Shown here in pieces: positions 7,954 through 17,179 of a stretch of DNA of 64,000 nucleotides. Position 1 is the first letter of the stretch; every line of letters starts with the position of its first letter. The stretch is taken from assembly GCF_023115355.1 (NCBI RefSeq), contig NZ_CP096019.1, forward strand, positions 620,001 to 684,000, written 5' to 3'. Source of the stretch: Halocatena salina (GTDB lineage Archaea > Halobacteriota > Halobacteria > Halobacteriales > Haloarculaceae). Made by a program: the position numbers and the translations under genes. Below the pieces are notes generated by a model that was not told the DNA's origin, searched no databases, and worked only from the letters and a program-made list of their open reading frames with translations.

Positions 7954-8676
7954 TCACCACTCATCACAGAAGTTCTGTGTCGCGTACACCCGCTGGTCAC
8001 CGATGTAGACACCGATACCGTGGCTGTCCCATCGACCAGTGAGAACGTTCTCACGGTGTCCCTTCGAGTTCATCCAGCCGGTGACGATCCGTTCTGCGAG
8101 TTCGTCAGCATCAGTAGCACCGGCAATACCGACGTACGCGAGGTTCTCACCGACAGCCCGACACGTGCTCGGATACAGGCCACTCAACCGGTCATCAGGG
8201 CCTTCCCCTTCAGGACTAACGTGGCTGAAATACCCCCGTTCGGCCATATCGTAGCTGTAGGTCCGGCCGATGCTAGCAATCTCATCGTTATGATCGAGGA
8301 GAGAGAGGTCGTTCTCGGAGCGGATCGTATTGATTCGGTCATGGATGCGTGTTTCGATCGCATCGGACTGAATCGATGTCCCGCCGGTATTGAGGCGCGT
8401 TGGTCCCGGATCTACCGTATGTGGCTTGCTTTCGTTCGTGGTCTCGACAGGGTCGGGCCGTGGTGGCTGCTCGGTTTCGAGTTCCGTGTCGACCGGCACC
8501 TCCCACACGAGTGGCCAGTCCGGAAGCGGCTCCGGCGTGTCTATGGTTCCATTATCTGTCGAATCGATGTCGATCGCTCCCATCGAGATGGCCACCGAGA
8601 GTAGCACCGATACAAGGATGACACCGAACAGGAGCCGCATCACAACAGCGACGAAGCGACCGATCGGTTGGCGCAT
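7954..8676 (-). CDS. membrane-anchored CAP/SCP-domain protein
   Basis: The protein has 240 residues. An N-terminal hydrophobic segment (about 10-32) anchors it facing outward. A Pro/Glu/Thr-rich linker runs to about residue 110, and a CAP (CRISP/antigen 5/PR-1) domain fills the C-terminus. Domain landmarks are NTIRSENDLSLLDHNDEIA, YFSHVSP, VGENLAYV and WMNSKGHRENVL, including the His and Glu residues that line the CAP cavity. Archaeal CAP proteins have no established function; extracellular ligand binding or proteolysis has been proposed. The start at 8676 is chosen because it gives the membrane anchor; the open frame continues to 9060 only by reading opposite the next gene. Confidence 0.8.
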   Translation of the reverse strand: MRQPIGRFVAVVMRLLFGVILVSVLLSVAISMGAIDIDSTDNGTIDTPEPLPDWPLVWEVPVDTELETEQPPRPDPVETTNESKPHTVDPGPTRLNTGGTSIQSDAIETRIHDRINTIRSENDLSLLDHNDEIASIGRTYSYDMAERGYFSHVSPEGEGPDDRLSGLYPSTCRAVGENLAYVGIAGATDADELAERIVTGWMNSKGHRENVLTGRWDSHGIGVYIGDQRVYATQNFCDEW

Positions 8677-8797
8677 GACTGGTACTACCTCGGTGGAGAT
8701 CGTTCCTCGGCAGATCGATGCCGAAACGTCTGTTCTGGGCGGGACGTGGCTGTACGCTCCATGGGAGGGATTCGCTCCGCTCCTCCTTAGATCCCAG

Positions 8798-9949
8798 TTA
8801 CCACTCCGCAATGCTCCCGTCCGGATACTCCCAGACGGGGTTATGCCAGTCGACGTCTTCCTGAGCGCGTTCGCGCACCGTCTTCTCGTCGATGCGGATG
8901 CCGAGTCCTGGCTCGGTCGGCAGATCGATGTAGCCCTCTTCGTACTCGAACAAGGTCGGATCGGACAGATATTCGGTTTCGTCGCTCCCCTCGTTGTAGT
9001 GGATGTCGAGACTCTGTTCTTGAATGAGGGCGTTGGGCGAAGTTGCGTCCACCTGGACACACGACGCCAATGCGATCGGTCCGAGTGGACAGTGCGGAGC
9101 GATGGCCACGTCGTACGCCTCTGCCATGGATGCGATCTTGTGCACCTCGGTGATGCCGCCGGCGTGACTGAGGTCGGGCTGGATCAGATCGACGACGCCC
9201 TGTTCGAGAAGGTTTTTGAAATCCCACCGCGAGAACATGCGTTCTCCGGTAGCGATGGGCGTCGTCGTACATTCGGCGATCGCCGGGAGCGCCTCCTCGT
9301 GCTCCGGAAGTACAGGCTCTTCGATGAACATCGGATCGTAGGGGTCCAGCGCTTCCACGAGGCGTTTGGCCATCGACTTCGAAACCCGGCCGTGGAAGTC
9401 GACGGCGATATCGATATCCTCGCCGACGGTATCCCGAACCTCCGACAGCCGTCGTACCGCATCATCGACCACGGCAGGCGTGTCGATGTGGCGAACCTTC
9501 GCTGTTCCGTTCATCTTGAGCGCGGTGAACCCGGCATCGACCTTTTCGCGGGCGGCTCTTCCCACTTCGGACGGTTCATCGCCGCCGATCCACTGATACA
9601 CTCGGATGCGGTCCCGTGCTCGCCCGCCGAGCAGCTCGTAGACGGGAGCGTCGTACTGTTTGCCTTTGATGTCCCAGAGAGCCTGATCGATTCCGGCAAT
9701 CGCCGACATCAACACGGGACCGCCCCGGTAGAAGCCGCCGCGATACATCGTCTGCCAGTGTTTCTCGATGTGCTGAGGATCAGTCCCGATCAGATAGGTG
9801 TCCATCAGCTCTTCGACAGCGCTTCGGACGGATTTCGCTCGTCCTTCAACGATCGGCTCACCCCAACCTACGAGTCCCGTATCCGTCGATACCTTGAGAA
9901 ACAGCCATCGTGGCGGAACCTCGAACAGCTCGTACTCTACGATCTCCAT
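8798..9949 (-). CDS. dgoD: D-galactonate dehydratase, enolase superfamily
   Basis: The protein has 383 residues, against about 382 for the enterobacterial enzyme, and matches DgoD along its length. Metal ligands are Asp184 (AVDFHGRVS), Glu210 (FIEEPVL) and Glu236 (ATGERMFS); the catalytic pair is His186 and His286 (APHCPLGP). These sit one residue past the E. coli numbers, which supports the start at 9949 (MEIVEYELFE) over the ATG at 10027. The reaction is D-galactonate to 2-dehydro-3-deoxy-D-galactonate plus water, a step of galactose or galactonate breakdown. No kinase, aldolase or transporter lies alongside. A related sugar acid as true substrate remains possible. Confidence 0.85.
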   Translation of the reverse strand: MEIVEYELFEVPPRWLFLKVSTDTGLVGWGEPIVEGRAKSVRSAVEELMDTYLIGTDPQHIEKHWQTMYRGGFYRGGPVLMSAIAGIDQALWDIKGKQYDAPVYELLGGRARDRIRVYQWIGGDEPSEVGRAAREKVDAGFTALKMNGTAKVRHIDTPAVVDDAVRRLSEVRDTVGEDIDIAVDFHGRVSKSMAKRLVEALDPYDPMFIEEPVLPEHEEALPAIAECTTTPIATGERMFSRWDFKNLLEQGVVDLIQPDLSHAGGITEVHKIASMAEAYDVAIAPHCPLGPIALASCVQVDATSPNALIQEQSLDIHYNEGSDETEYLSDPTLFEYEEGYIDLPTEPGLGIRIDEKTVRERAQEDVDWHNPVWEYPDGSIAEW

Positions 9950-10082
9950 TTGGTGATCGTACGGACGCGTACGGATAACGCGTTTGATGTCCGTCGACGG
10001 GTACAAGCCGTTCTGAAGCGAAGGCATTCTGATCGGCTCGCGCCCAATCCTTATGTGTTCTCGCAGGTGAGATGCACGTGGA

Positions 10083-11204
10083 ATGTCGGACGAAGAGATG
10101 CTGTCGTGGGACGAAACCGTGTTTCGGGACGAACACGTCTTCGAGATCGACTACGTCCCCGAAACCTTCCACCACCGGGAAGAACAAACACGACAGCTCC
10201 AATACGCCCTGCGTCCCGCCGTCCGGGGCTCGCGTCCACTGAACGTGATGGTACGAGGACCGTCAGGAACGGGAAAAACCACAGCATTACAACTGCTCGC
10301 GTCCGATCTCCAAACACATTCGAACGTAAACGTTGCACACGTGAACTGTCAGGTCGATTCGACCCGATACGCGGTCTTCTCGCGGCTGTTCGAGGAGATG
10401 TTCGAGTACGAACCGCCCACGAGCGGTATCTCGTTCAAAAAGCTGTTCGGACAGATCACCGACCGCCTCGTCGAACAAGAGGAAGTACTTGCTGTCGCGC
10501 TCGACGACGTGAACTACCTGTTTTATGAGAGTGAAGCGTCGGACACCCTCTATTCGCTCTTGCGCGCACACGAAGCCCACACAGGGGCGAAGATCGGCGT
10601 GATCCTCGTCTCCTCGGATTTGGATCTCGACATCATCGAAGAGCTCGACACGCGCGTTCAGAGCGTGTTTCGACCCGAAGAAGTGTACTTCCCACGGTAC
10701 GACGAACCAGAATTAATGGATATCTTACAAGAACGGGTCGACAGGGGCTTTCACGAGGGCGTCGCCGGGAGGGATATCCTCGACCGGGTAGCGGAGCTTA
10801 CCGCCGGAACGGGGGGTGACGTTCGGGTCGGAATCGATCTTCTCCGACGGGCCGGGTTGAATGCCGAAATGCGCGCAAGCACTACGGTCGAGATCGAGGA
10901 CATCGACCGAGCGTACGACAAATCGAAGTACATCCATCTATCTCGTCGGCTGCGAGATCTCAGCGATACCGAGATCGCGCTCGTCAAAGCGATCGCAGAG
11001 CACAACGGCGAGCGCGCGGGCGTGGTGTACGAGTCGTTCGAGGACCGAACTGGGTTGGGCTACACCCGGTACTCCGAACTCATCAATAAACTTGATCAGC
11101 TCGACCTCATCGACGCGGAGTATACGAGCGTCGACGGGCGCGGACGGTCGCGTAAGCTATCGCTAACGTACGAAGAATCCGCCGTGCGCGAACGCATCGA
11201 GTGA
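10083..11204 (+). CDS. Orc1/Cdc6-family replication initiator
   Basis: The protein has 373 residues. It has an AAA+ module with Walker A GPSGTGKT (59-66) and Walker B VALDDVNYLF (138-147, acidic pair 141-142), a lid with GTGGDVRVGIDLLRRAG (sensor 2 region), and a C-terminal winged helix with GLGYTRYSELINKLDQL. Family members bind origin recognition boxes and load the MCM helicase. Haloarchaea carry many paralogues and only some mark origins. I see no ORB-like repeats in the short intergenic gaps on either side, so this copy is probably not next to its origin. It starts 55-133 nt from the divergent dgoD start. Confidence 0.88.
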   Translation: MSDEEMLSWDETVFRDEHVFEIDYVPETFHHREEQTRQLQYALRPAVRGSRPLNVMVRGPSGTGKTTALQLLASDLQTHSNVNVAHVNCQVDSTRYAVFSRLFEEMFEYEPPTSGISFKKLFGQITDRLVEQEEVLAVALDDVNYLFYESEASDTLYSLLRAHEAHTGAKIGVILVSSDLDLDIIEELDTRVQSVFRPEEVYFPRYDEPELMDILQERVDRGFHEGVAGRDILDRVAELTAGTGGDVRVGIDLLRRAGLNAEMRASTTVEIEDIDRAYDKSKYIHLSRRLRDLSDTEIALVKAIAEHNGERAGVVYESFEDRTGLGYTRYSELINKLDQLDLIDAEYTSVDGRGRSRKLSLTYEESAVRERIE

Positions 11205-11251
11205 CTTATTGTCAGTAGAAATGGGTGTCTCGCAGCCACCACCACGGGATA

Positions 11252-11824
11252 TCACTGATCGAAATACCACAATACACCGATAACGAAGATCGAAAAGAGA
11301 CCGCCCACGAGGAACATTAACACCGAATCGGCCACGAAGAGCTGGGCGGTGGACGCCCCCATTTTATTCACGGTGAACAGGAAGCTGAAGAGGGTGCTCA
11401 CCCCGGCGAGCACGACGACCGCACCCAGCGCCCGGCGAAGGAAATCACGGAGACGAAGCCGGTCGGACTTGCGGCCAGCGAACAACACTACCGCCTCGTT
11501 CGCCGGCGCATACACGGTCATCTCCGTTCCTTTCTCCGAATAGCCGACACCGGACGGCTCGATGAGTCCCGCGTCCTCTAGCTTCCCCAAATGATAGTGG
11601 ACGTTCTGTAGTGACGTATCGATCTCATCTCGGATCTCTGTGGGAGTCGATGGCTGTTCATAGATGATCGAAAGCACTTTCCGGGTTGTTGAGGCCGTCA
11701 ACGTCTCGAAGGCCTCCTCCGCCGCCTCATTGTCGAGACCGAGAACGCGCGGCTCGTTTGGGGTCGATTGTGTCTCCCCACGTAGCGGCAACAAACTCAT
11801 CAGATAACTGTATATCGTCATCAC
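11252..11824 (-). CDS. winged-helix transcription regulator with C-terminal membrane helices
   Basis: The protein has 190 residues. A DNA-binding winged helix spans about 38-110, with LTASTTRKVLSIIYEQP, EIRDEIDTSLQNVHYHLGKL and the wing EPSGVGYSEKGTEMTVYAP, in the ArsR-like style common in haloarchaea. Two hydrophobic helices follow (about 131-153 and 160-187), placing the regulator at the membrane. Such proteins are thought to couple membrane or envelope state to transcription, but ligands are unknown. It follows the small membrane protein at 11874-12179 by 49 nt on the same strand, so the two may be one unit. Confidence 0.75.
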   Translation of the reverse strand: MMTIYSYLMSLLPLRGETQSTPNEPRVLGLDNEAAEEAFETLTASTTRKVLSIIYEQPSTPTEIRDEIDTSLQNVHYHLGKLEDAGLIEPSGVGYSEKGTEMTVYAPANEAVVLFAGRKSDRLRLRDFLRRALGAVVVLAGVSTLFSFLFTVNKMGASTAQLFVADSVLMFLVGGLFSIFVIGVLWYFDQ

Positions 11825-11873
11825 CCATGATCGTTTTGATGTTTCAAACTTTCATTTGATACATTCAGACCGA

Positions 11874-12179
11874 TCAAAATCGACGGTGCCGTTCGGACGT
11901 GGATGGAGGAAGAGAATTGAGCCACTGGTGGAAAAAGAGAGCAAAGAACGCCACACCACCGATCTGCGCCGCGAGGAGCATGTACGTAGCTACCGTTGTT
12001 GGCGATAGGAGACCACAGACGATACTCACGAACCCGCTTGCACACACGATCGAAAGCGCTACCGCCCGACGATCGCGTGTTCGCAGCGATTGAAACGTGA
12101 AACCGACACATAAAGTGAACAATCCCGCTCCCAAAAACAGCGAATCGAGAGTGAGTGTTACAAACAGGAGACCGAACAT
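11874..12179 (-). CDS. small four-helix membrane protein
   Basis: This 101-residue protein has about four hydrophobic segments (1-24, 38-60, 61-76 and 78-92) and a short basic tail, and I know of no family for it. It lies just upstream of the membrane-linked regulator and is probably co-transcribed; being the partner or sensor of that regulator is a plausible guess, not a demonstrated link. Confidence 0.5.
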   Translation of the reverse strand: MFGLLFVTLTLDSLFLGAGLFTLCVGFTFQSLRTRDRRAVALSIVCASGFVSIVCGLLSPTTVATYMLLAAQIGGVAFFALFFHQWLNSLPPSTSERHRRF

Positions 12180-12773
12180 ATGTGCTGGATCTTACCGAGC
12201 CCTAATACCTGTTCCGGATTACGATGCTTTCCGACCACTCCAGTTCGACACGCTTACCCCCTGCATGTCGCCAATATTATACAGTAATTCGTAATTTTAT
12301 TACTTATCTTATATTTGTCAGACGATCGAGTGTGTATAGGAAGATTTTTACAGGTGTTTGCCTATAAACTTGATGTCGCGCGGGAATGCACCATGCGCTA
12401 TACGATGGCCCTACAGCAGTACCATGATCCTGCTAAGGTACTCCCCCGCCGACCCCCATCTGGTCTCTCTCTCGAAGGGAACGACCATTGTTCCCCCTGG
12501 CAATCTTAGTTCTGGACATTAGTTGTCAGAACATCGATGTACGCACCGGGGATCCTCCACTGCTGTGGGTCCGTCATTAATTCTTTACTGTCCCTTACGC
12601 CTTCAGCAGTAATCATTGATGAGTAGACGATGGCAGCGATCAAACGATAGTAAATGAGACGTATATTTGCATACAGCAGGGTAATCGGAGCGGTCACCCT
12701 GTTCGTTCATTATGTTTACCGATAACCGCGCAATAGAGATAAAGTAAAGTAGTGGGCAACGTACGTCTACACG
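12180..12773. other. gene-poor AT-rich stretch upstream of glpA
   Basis: About 590 bases have no convincing gene. Two short frames occur, 12315-12509 on the forward strand and 12506-12697 on the reverse strand. The reverse one (63 residues, ending IPGAYIDVLTTNVQN) reads somewhat like protein but lacks recognisable motifs and could be a relic. Near the right end, AGATAAAGTAAAG (12737-12749) is a fair TATA region for glpA, about 25-37 bases before its ATG. Confidence 0.4.
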
Positions 12774-14468
12774 ATGGTAGATGCTCCGGCGGTGCTCGTG
12801 ATCGGAGGGGGCTCAACCGGCTGTGGGATCGCCCGTGATCTCGCGATGCGGGGATTTGACGTCACGCTCGTGGAGAAAGGCAACCTCACGAACGGGACGA
12901 CCGGACGGATGCACGGGTTGCTCCACAGCGGTGGGCGGTACGCCGTCTCCGACCAAGCCAGCGCCAAAGAGTGTATCAAGGAGAACCGCGTCCTGCGCGA
13001 CATCGCCAGTCACTGTGTGGAAATGACGGAGGGGTTGTTCATCCAGCGGCCCGAAGACTCCGACGCGTACTTTCAAGAGAAGTTACAGGGGTGTCGTGAG
13101 TGTGACATCCCGGCGACCGTGCTCTCAGCGGAGGAAACCAAAGCGAAAGAGCCGGCGGTGGCTGGGGACATCGAACGGTCGATCGCCGTTCCCGACGGGG
13201 CGATCGACCCGTTTCGGCTCTGTGTCGCCAACGCTCTCAGTGCCCAACGACACGGGGCGCGCATCGAGACGCACGCAGAGGTCACCGACGTGTTGGTCGA
13301 AGACGACACCGTTGTCGGATGTGTGGTGCGCCACGACACTGGCCCGGGAAAGCGCACCCACCGAACACCGGGAACGACCGAGGAGATCCGGGCGGACTAC
13401 GTCGTGAACGCCACCGGAGCGTGGGCCGGTCAGATCGGCGATCTGGCAGGTGTCGATATCGAGGTTCGTCCCTCGAAAGGGGCGATGGTAATCATGAACG
13501 TTCGGCAGGTCGATACGGTGATCAACCGCTGTCGTCCAAAAGGCGATGCGGATATCATCGTGCCTCACGAGACGACGGCGATCCTCGGAACGACCGACGA
13601 GGAGGTGGACGATCCGGAAGAGTATCCCGAAGAACAGTGGGAGGTTGATCTGATGATCGAAGAGCTGTCGGAACTGGTTCCCATCCTTCGGGAGTCTCGG
13701 ACTATCCGCTCGTTTTGGGGAGTTCGGCCGTTGTACGAACCGCCGGGAACGGGGACGACAGATCCGACGGACATCACGCGGGATTTCTTCCTGTTGGACC
13801 ACAAAGAACGCGACGGGCTGGCGGGGATGACCAGTATCGTCGGTGGGAAGTTTACCACCTATCGGATGATGGCCGAACGGATCACCGATCACGTGTGTGA
13901 ACAGTTCGGGATCAGGGCCGACTGCCGGACCGCTGACGAACCCTTGCCCGGCAGTGAGGATTTCGAGGTACTCCGAGACCACATGGAGGCGTTCGGACTC
14001 CGCTCTCCGATCGGCCGCCGGAGCACTCAGAGACTCGGCAGTCGCGCCGAGAAAGTGCTGACGACCGACGGTCCCAATCCCGTGTTGTGTGAGTGTGAGG
14101 CGGTAACGCGCGCGGAGATACAGGATGCGATCGATCAATCCGGGACGGATCTCAACGCCGTCCGAATCCGGACCCGTGCCTCGATGGGCAACTGTCAAGG
14201 TGGGCTGTGTTGTCATCGAATGGCGAACGAACTCCACCCCGAACACGAGGAGCCGACGGTTCGGACGGCACTCGACGAACTGTATCAAGAGCGTTGGAAG
14301 GGACAACGACACGCCCTGTGGGGCGAACAACTCTCCCAAGCGATGTTAAACCACGTCCTCCACGGCACGACGATGAACCGTGATCACGACCCTGCTCGAC
14401 AGGAGACACTGGATTTCGACGCCTTCGACACGGGCACCGATCGAACGAGGGATTCGAATGGCGATTAG
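12774..14468 (+). CDS. glpA: anaerobic glycerol-3-phosphate dehydrogenase, subunit A
   Basis: The protein has 564 residues. The FAD-binding motif [15 protein letters not shown] begins at residue 9, and the DAO-fold catalytic domain continues to about 385. The C-terminus has the BFD-like [2Fe-2S] cysteines of GlpA: Cys439 and Cys441 (LCECEAV), Cys474 and Cys479 (GNCQGGLCC). It oxidises glycerol 3-phosphate to dihydroxyacetone phosphate and passes electrons through GlpB and GlpC to the quinone pool. It opens a tight glpABC operon, overlapping glpB by 11 nt. The usual partner glpK is not in this window, unlike the haloarchaeal arrangement in which it adjoins glpABC. Confidence 0.93.
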   Translation: MVDAPAVLVIGGGSTGCGIARDLAMRGFDVTLVEKGNLTNGTTGRMHGLLHSGGRYAVSDQASAKECIKENRVLRDIASHCVEMTEGLFIQRPEDSDAYFQEKLQGCRECDIPATVLSAEETKAKEPAVAGDIERSIAVPDGAIDPFRLCVANALSAQRHGARIETHAEVTDVLVEDDTVVGCVVRHDTGPGKRTHRTPGTTEEIRADYVVNATGAWAGQIGDLAGVDIEVRPSKGAMVIMNVRQVDTVINRCRPKGDADIIVPHETTAILGTTDEEVDDPEEYPEEQWEVDLMIEELSELVPILRESRTIRSFWGVRPLYEPPGTGTTDPTDITRDFFLLDHKERDGLAGMTSIVGGKFTTYRMMAERITDHVCEQFGIRADCRTADEPLPGSEDFEVLRDHMEAFGLRSPIGRRSTQRLGSRAEKVLTTDGPNPVLCECEAVTRAEIQDAIDQSGTDLNAVRIRTRASMGNCQGGLCCHRMANELHPEHEEPTVRTALDELYQERWKGQRHALWGEQLSQAMLNHVLHGTTMNRDHDPARQETLDFDAFDTGTDRTRDSNGD

Positions 14469-15705
14469 CGAAGACGTAGTCATCGTCGGCGGGGGGCTTG
14501 CCGGAGCCATCAGTGCCCTGTCGGCTGCTAAGGCTGGTGTGTCCGTCCGGCTGATCTCCCACAAAGAGAGCACGCTTCGCCACGCGAGCGGTCTCATCGA
14601 CGTACTCGGCTACCCCACCGAGGACGACCCACCGGTCGTGAATCCGTTCGACGCGCTGGATGCCCTCCCCGACAGTCATCCGTACAGTGTCGTCGGAGAG
14701 GCGGAGATCCGGGAGGGTCTAGCGCTGTTCGACGAAATCACGGGCGATCTGTACGCCGGTGATCACACCGACCGAAACGCGCTAGTGCCGACACAGCAAG
14801 GAACAGTCAAACCGACGGCGCGGTATCCCCGGTCGATGGCTACCGGGATCGGGAACGATCGAGCAATGTTGCTCGTGGGATTCGAATCGCTGCCCGACTT
14901 CGACGCACCGTTGGCCGCCGACCATCTCGAAGCTGTGGGCGTTCCGTTCGCGTCCCGTGGGGTGACGGTTCGGTTCCCTGCGGATCTCAGGGCTGACGCG
15001 AAGCTTACCCGGTTTGCAACTGCCCTCGAACGAGAGGAAACGACGACGGCACTCGCCGAGACGATCGAACACCACATCGACGATGCCGAGCGCGTGGGGT
15101 TCCCGGCGCTGCTGGGCAGAGATGACTGTGGCTCGGTCCGATCCACCCTCGAATCCCATCTCGGGATCCCCGTCTTCGAACTGCCGGGAGGCCCTCCGAG
15201 CCTCCCCGGGCTTCGACTGGCGGATCGGCTGTTTGAGGCGTTAGACTCGGCTGGCGTGCACCTTTCTACCGGCGTTCCGGTCGTCGGCCACGAAACTGAG
15301 GGAGATCGCATCAGTTCGGTGCTCGTCGATCGAGGGAGCCACACCCCCCAACCCTACCACGCGTCGGAGTTCGTGCTCGCCACTGGGGGACTCGTCGGGA
15401 AAGGGATCGACTCCGACAGAAACGGTGTTCACGAACCGATCTTCGATTGCCACGTCCCCCATCCCGAGGATCGATACGAGTGGTTCCTGGGGGAGGCTTT
15501 CGGGGATCACCCGTTTGCCCGCTTCGGTGTCGTTCCGGACGGCAAACTCCGGCCAGTCGACACACAGGGCAACCTCGAATACGAAAATCTCAGAGCCGCG
15601 GGAAGCGTCCTCGGTGGCGCGAACATCGCGGCCGAAAAATCCGGCAGCGGAATTTCACTCGCAACCGGGGCACTCGCAGGACGACTCGCAGCCGAGGCGA
15701 TCTGA
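14458..15705 (+). CDS. glpB: anaerobic glycerol-3-phosphate dehydrogenase, subunit B
   Basis: The protein has 415 residues. The N-terminal dinucleotide fold reads [22 protein letters not shown], and the C-terminal flavoprotein signature ends with [20 protein letters not shown]. GlpB links the GlpA flavin to the membrane-associated iron-sulfur subunit. The start at 14458 ([12 protein letters not shown]) is chosen because the frame upstream of it merely translates the glpA end in another frame. It is followed after 2 nt by glpC, so the three subunits are surely translated from one message. Confidence 0.92.
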   Translation: MAISEDVVIVGGGLAGAISALSAAKAGVSVRLISHKESTLRHASGLIDVLGYPTEDDPPVVNPFDALDALPDSHPYSVVGEAEIREGLALFDEITGDLYAGDHTDRNALVPTQQGTVKPTARYPRSMATGIGNDRAMLLVGFESLPDFDAPLAADHLEAVGVPFASRGVTVRFPADLRADAKLTRFATALEREETTTALAETIEHHIDDAERVGFPALLGRDDCGSVRSTLESHLGIPVFELPGGPPSLPGLRLADRLFEALDSAGVHLSTGVPVVGHETEGDRISSVLVDRGSHTPQPYHASEFVLATGGLVGKGIDSDRNGVHEPIFDCHVPHPEDRYEWFLGEAFGDHPFARFGVVPDGKLRPVDTQGNLEYENLRAAGSVLGGANIAAEKSGSGISLATGALAGRLAAEAI

Positions 15706-15707
15706 CT

Positions 15708-17024
15708 ATGAGCAACGACCAAAACACTGACCGCGATCGACTATCGAACGAACGAACGTCAGAGGTGGCCACCGCCGAAGCGACCGTGCCACCGAGCGAC
15801 GAACGGACCACGGATCTCCGCCCAGGTGCGGACAACTGTTATAAATGCACGGCGTGCGACACGTCGTGTCCAGTCGCCGCGGTAGACGACGAGTTTCCCG
15901 GTCCGAAGTTTCAGGGCCCGGAGCAGTGGCGACTGAAACGGTCGGAGGACACGGATATCGACGAGTCGATCATGTCCTGTTCGAACTGTATGCGGTGTGA
16001 TAGTGCTTGTCCGTCAGGCGTCCCGTTGAGTCAGATGCACAACACGGCCCGAGGTGAATACGTCGAGGGAATGAGCAAACTGTCACGAGAGTACGTGCGC
16101 AATCGGATCCTCGCCAACTACGGGCGACTCGCGCGCATCGGGAGTCGGGTGCCGCGCTTGACGAACTTCGTGATGGGAAACCGCGTGACGAAGTGGCTCA
16201 ACGAGCGACTGCTCGGTATCACGAGCGAACGAGAGTTTCCCGCGTTCGCCACGCAAACGTTTCGGGAGTGGTACGATGACCGCGGCGGTTCGAAGATCGA
16301 AAGCGAGGACCGACGGGTCGCGTATTTCCACGGTGATTACTCGAACTTCAACACGCCGGAAGTCGCAAAGGCGTTAGTACGCGTGTTCGAGTCGTTCGGG
16401 TACGAGGTCGCCGTTCCCGAACAGCGGTGTTCTGGGACGCCGATGTTCGCAAACGGGATGCTTGAGGACGCTCGCCGGGCTGCGAAGTTCAACGTCGAGA
16501 CCTTCTCGGAACTGGTCGATGAGGGCTACGACATCATCTGCTCGTGTACCTCCTGTTCGATGGCGCTCCGACAGGAGTATCCGGAGCTGTTCGATTTCGA
16601 GGACACTGAACAGGTCGCCACCCACACCTACGAAGCGATCGAGTATCTCCGCCTCCACGAGGATCTCGACGAGGCGATCGGCGAGACCGAACTCGAAGAC
16701 GAATCCGCGCTGGCCTATCACGCGCCGTGTCACGCCCGCAATCAAGGGCTTCATCGACAGGCCCTTGAGCTGTTCCGAGAACTCGACGGCGTCACGATCG
16801 AAGATGTCGGTGATTCGTGTTCGGGTATTTCCGGAACGTACGGTTGGAAAGAAGAGAAATACGACTATTCGATGGAGATCGGCGAAGAGATGTTCGATCA
16901 CATGCGAGACGCCGACGGAACCACTGGACTGACGGAGTGTCCCACGTGTGCGATGCAGATGGAACACGGAACCGGCTACGAGATCGATCATCCGCTCGAA
17001 CTGATCGAGAAAGCGGTGGTGTGA
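15708..17024 (+). CDS. glpC: anaerobic glycerol-3-phosphate dehydrogenase, iron-sulfur subunit C
   Basis: The protein has 438 residues. Two ferredoxin-type [4Fe-4S] motifs are visible, Cys44/47/50/54 (CYKCTACDTSCP) and Cys91/94/97/101 (CSNCMRCDSACP). Two CCG domains of the HdrD/GlpC type follow, with CSGTPMF, CSCTSCSMAL, HAPCHARNQG and CSGISGTYG. This subunit anchors the enzyme at the membrane and hands electrons to menaquinone. The frame is open further upstream, but the ATG at 15708, two bases after the glpB stop, is the natural start. An 8-bp hairpin follows the gene at 17058-17078. Confidence 0.93.
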   Translation: MSNDQNTDRDRLSNERTSEVATAEATVPPSDERTTDLRPGADNCYKCTACDTSCPVAAVDDEFPGPKFQGPEQWRLKRSEDTDIDESIMSCSNCMRCDSACPSGVPLSQMHNTARGEYVEGMSKLSREYVRNRILANYGRLARIGSRVPRLTNFVMGNRVTKWLNERLLGITSEREFPAFATQTFREWYDDRGGSKIESEDRRVAYFHGDYSNFNTPEVAKALVRVFESFGYEVAVPEQRCSGTPMFANGMLEDARRAAKFNVETFSELVDEGYDIICSCTSCSMALRQEYPELFDFEDTEQVATHTYEAIEYLRLHEDLDEAIGETELEDESALAYHAPCHARNQGLHRQALELFRELDGVTIEDVGDSCSGISGTYGWKEEKYDYSMEIGEEMFDHMRDADGTTGLTECPTCAMQMEHGTGYEIDHPLELIEKAVV

Positions 17025-17057
17025 AACGTCTCATCCTCGGAACGTACCGGCAAACTA

Positions 17058-17078
17058 CCTCGGTGCCTGTCACCGAGG
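17058..17078 (+). other. perfect 8-bp hairpin after glpC
   Basis: CCTCGGTG and CACCGAGG pair around a 5-base loop, 34 bases after the glpC stop. No T-run follows, so it is more likely a 3'-end stabiliser or processing site than a terminator. Confidence 0.4.
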
Positions 17079-17179
17079 CACTCGCCTTGCTTATCTGTAG
17101 ATCCGTCCGAAAGGCGTTACTCGTCCGACAATCGGACCACAACTGAACGTTTAACCCGCAATCGAAAGAAAGACTGGAC

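Noticed and set aside
10028-10082. Replication origin next to the Orc1/Cdc6 gene
   Set aside because: The gap is too short and holds no repeated ORB-like boxes or AT-rich unwinding element.
8390-10528. Very long forward open frame (712 codons) opposite dgoD and the CAP gene
   Set aside because: It is the mirror of two well-recognised reverse-strand proteins. Its translation is rich in Arg, His and Cys and lacks family motifs, as antisense frames in GC-rich haloarchaeal DNA usually do.
12315-12697. Two short frames in the gap before glpA
   Set aside because: Neither shows a domain or a promoter at the right distance. The reverse one might be a relic but cannot be supported.
13125-14339. Long reverse open frame (404 codons) inside glpA
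   Set aside because: glpA on the forward strand has full FAD and iron-sulfur motifs. The reverse frame is a composition shadow.
17058-17078. Riboswitch between glpC and the regulator gene
   Set aside because: A single 8-bp hairpin without further conserved structure or a known aptamer pattern is not enough.
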